Origin: CAYLZN01 sp964387935
GTDB taxonomy: Bacteria > Acidobacteriota > Vicinamibacteria > Vicinamibacterales > JAFNAJ01
Reading direction: 5' to 3'
Assembly (NCBI GenBank): GCA_964387935.1
Contig: CAYLZN010000047.1
Location: 1-24,428 of the forward strand
DNA: 24,428 nt
This document shows positions 24,266 to 24,428 of this stretch, one piece after another. Numbering within the stretch: the stretch's first letter is position 1; every line of letters begins with the position of its first letter. The notes beneath the pieces were generated by a model. That model was not told the origin of the DNA and did no database searches. It worked only from the letters and a program-made list of their open reading frames with translations. The translations under genes were made by a program, and so were the position numbers.

Positions 24266-24283
24266 GACCCGGGCACCCGGGTC
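24266..24283. promoter_or_regulatory. Perfect inverted repeat upstream of the last gene
   Basis: GACCCGGG and CCCGGGTC are separated by two bases (CA), giving an 18-base near-palindrome that ends 16 bases before the ATG at 24300. The two-base spacer suits a dimeric repressor operator better than an RNA hairpin, though a 7-bp stem with a 4-base loop is also possible. Confidence 0.4.
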
Positions 24284-24299
24284 GTGAAGGCAGGGCCCT

Positions 24300-24428
24300 A
24301 TGGCTACGTGGGAGATCTGGCTGTTCCGCCTCGTGTTCGTCGCCTTCGTGGGCTGGTTCCTCGCCCAGATGGCCACGCGGTACACGCTCTTCATGGCCGC
24401 GAAGGACAATATCTCGATCGAGGATCTG
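24300..24428 (+). CDS. Membrane protein N-terminus, possible ETF-linked Fe-S oxidoreductase (3' partial)
   Basis: The first 43 codons of a gene that runs off the window. ATG at 24300 has a GAAGG sequence about nine bases upstream. Residues 5-23 are a hydrophobic segment (EIWLFRLVFVAFVGWFLAQ), followed by a positively charged and polar stretch. In several bacteria etfBA is followed by a membrane-anchored protein with HdrD-like iron-sulphur domains that acts as ETF:menaquinone oxidoreductase. The N-terminal membrane segment and the position fit that idea, but no cluster-binding cysteine is visible yet. Only the existence of a membrane protein start is directly supported. Confidence 0.55.
   Translation, partial: MATWEIWLFRLVFVAFVGWFLAQMATRYTLFMAAKDNISIEDL

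Overview
This window is a gene-dense, very G+C-rich stretch of a bacterial chromosome. All recognised genes lie on the + strand, and no gene-free stretch exceeds about 140 bases. It comes from a Gram-negative-type cell: outer-membrane assembly (BamA, an OmpH/Skp-like chaperone), lipid A synthesis (FabZ-LpxA, LpxI) and a TonB-like protein are all present. Menaquinone is apparently made by the futalosine route. The high G+C, the LpxI/futalosine combination and the TonB-like N-terminus suggest an Acidobacteriota (Vicinamibacteria-like) genome. That placement is inference, and some other high-G+C didermic phyla are not excluded. A run of ten Ns at 10046-10055 shows a draft assembly.

Region 1 (1-6233), envelope and lipid A: bamA (5' end cut by the window), ompH/skp, one reading frame that fuses FabZ to LpxA, lpxI, and a Gfo/Idh/MocA sugar-nucleotide-type oxidoreductase coupled to lpxI by a GTGA overlap. 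The order follows the classic bamA-skp-(lpxD)-fabZ-lpxA cluster, but lpxD and lpxB are absent here.

Region 2 (6245-12685), quinone synthesis: a cysteine-free relative of the radical SAM enzyme MqnE, then mqnA, mqnC, an amidohydrolase (probable aminofutalosine deaminase, interrupted by the assembly gap), a UbiA-type prenyltransferase, UbiX and UbiE/MenG. Stop/start overlaps or gaps of a few bases to about 20 bases suggest one operon. A catalytic MqnE, MqnD and a UbiD-type decarboxylase must be encoded elsewhere if the pathway is complete.

Region 3 (12686-17248): a TonB-like protein behind a candidate extended -10 promoter, then miaA, hfq, deoB and a dGTPase-like HD hydrolase.

Region 4 (17249-22299), fatty acid synthesis: a second extended -10 promoter, then yceD, rpmF, plsX, fabD, fabG, acpP and fabF. 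This is the familiar cluster, but without fabH.

Region 5 (22300-24428), electron transfer: a leader with competing inverted repeats, etfB, etfA, a perfect inverted repeat, and the first 43 codons of a membrane protein. That protein may be the quinone-side partner of the ETF, which would tie this region to the menaquinone operon.

The most interesting items are the cysteine-free MqnE-like protein inside the mqn operon, the FabZ-LpxA fusion, the unpaired GnnA-like oxidoreductase next to lpxI, and the structured etfB leader. I saw no RNA genes, CRISPR arrays, insertion sequences or phage genes.
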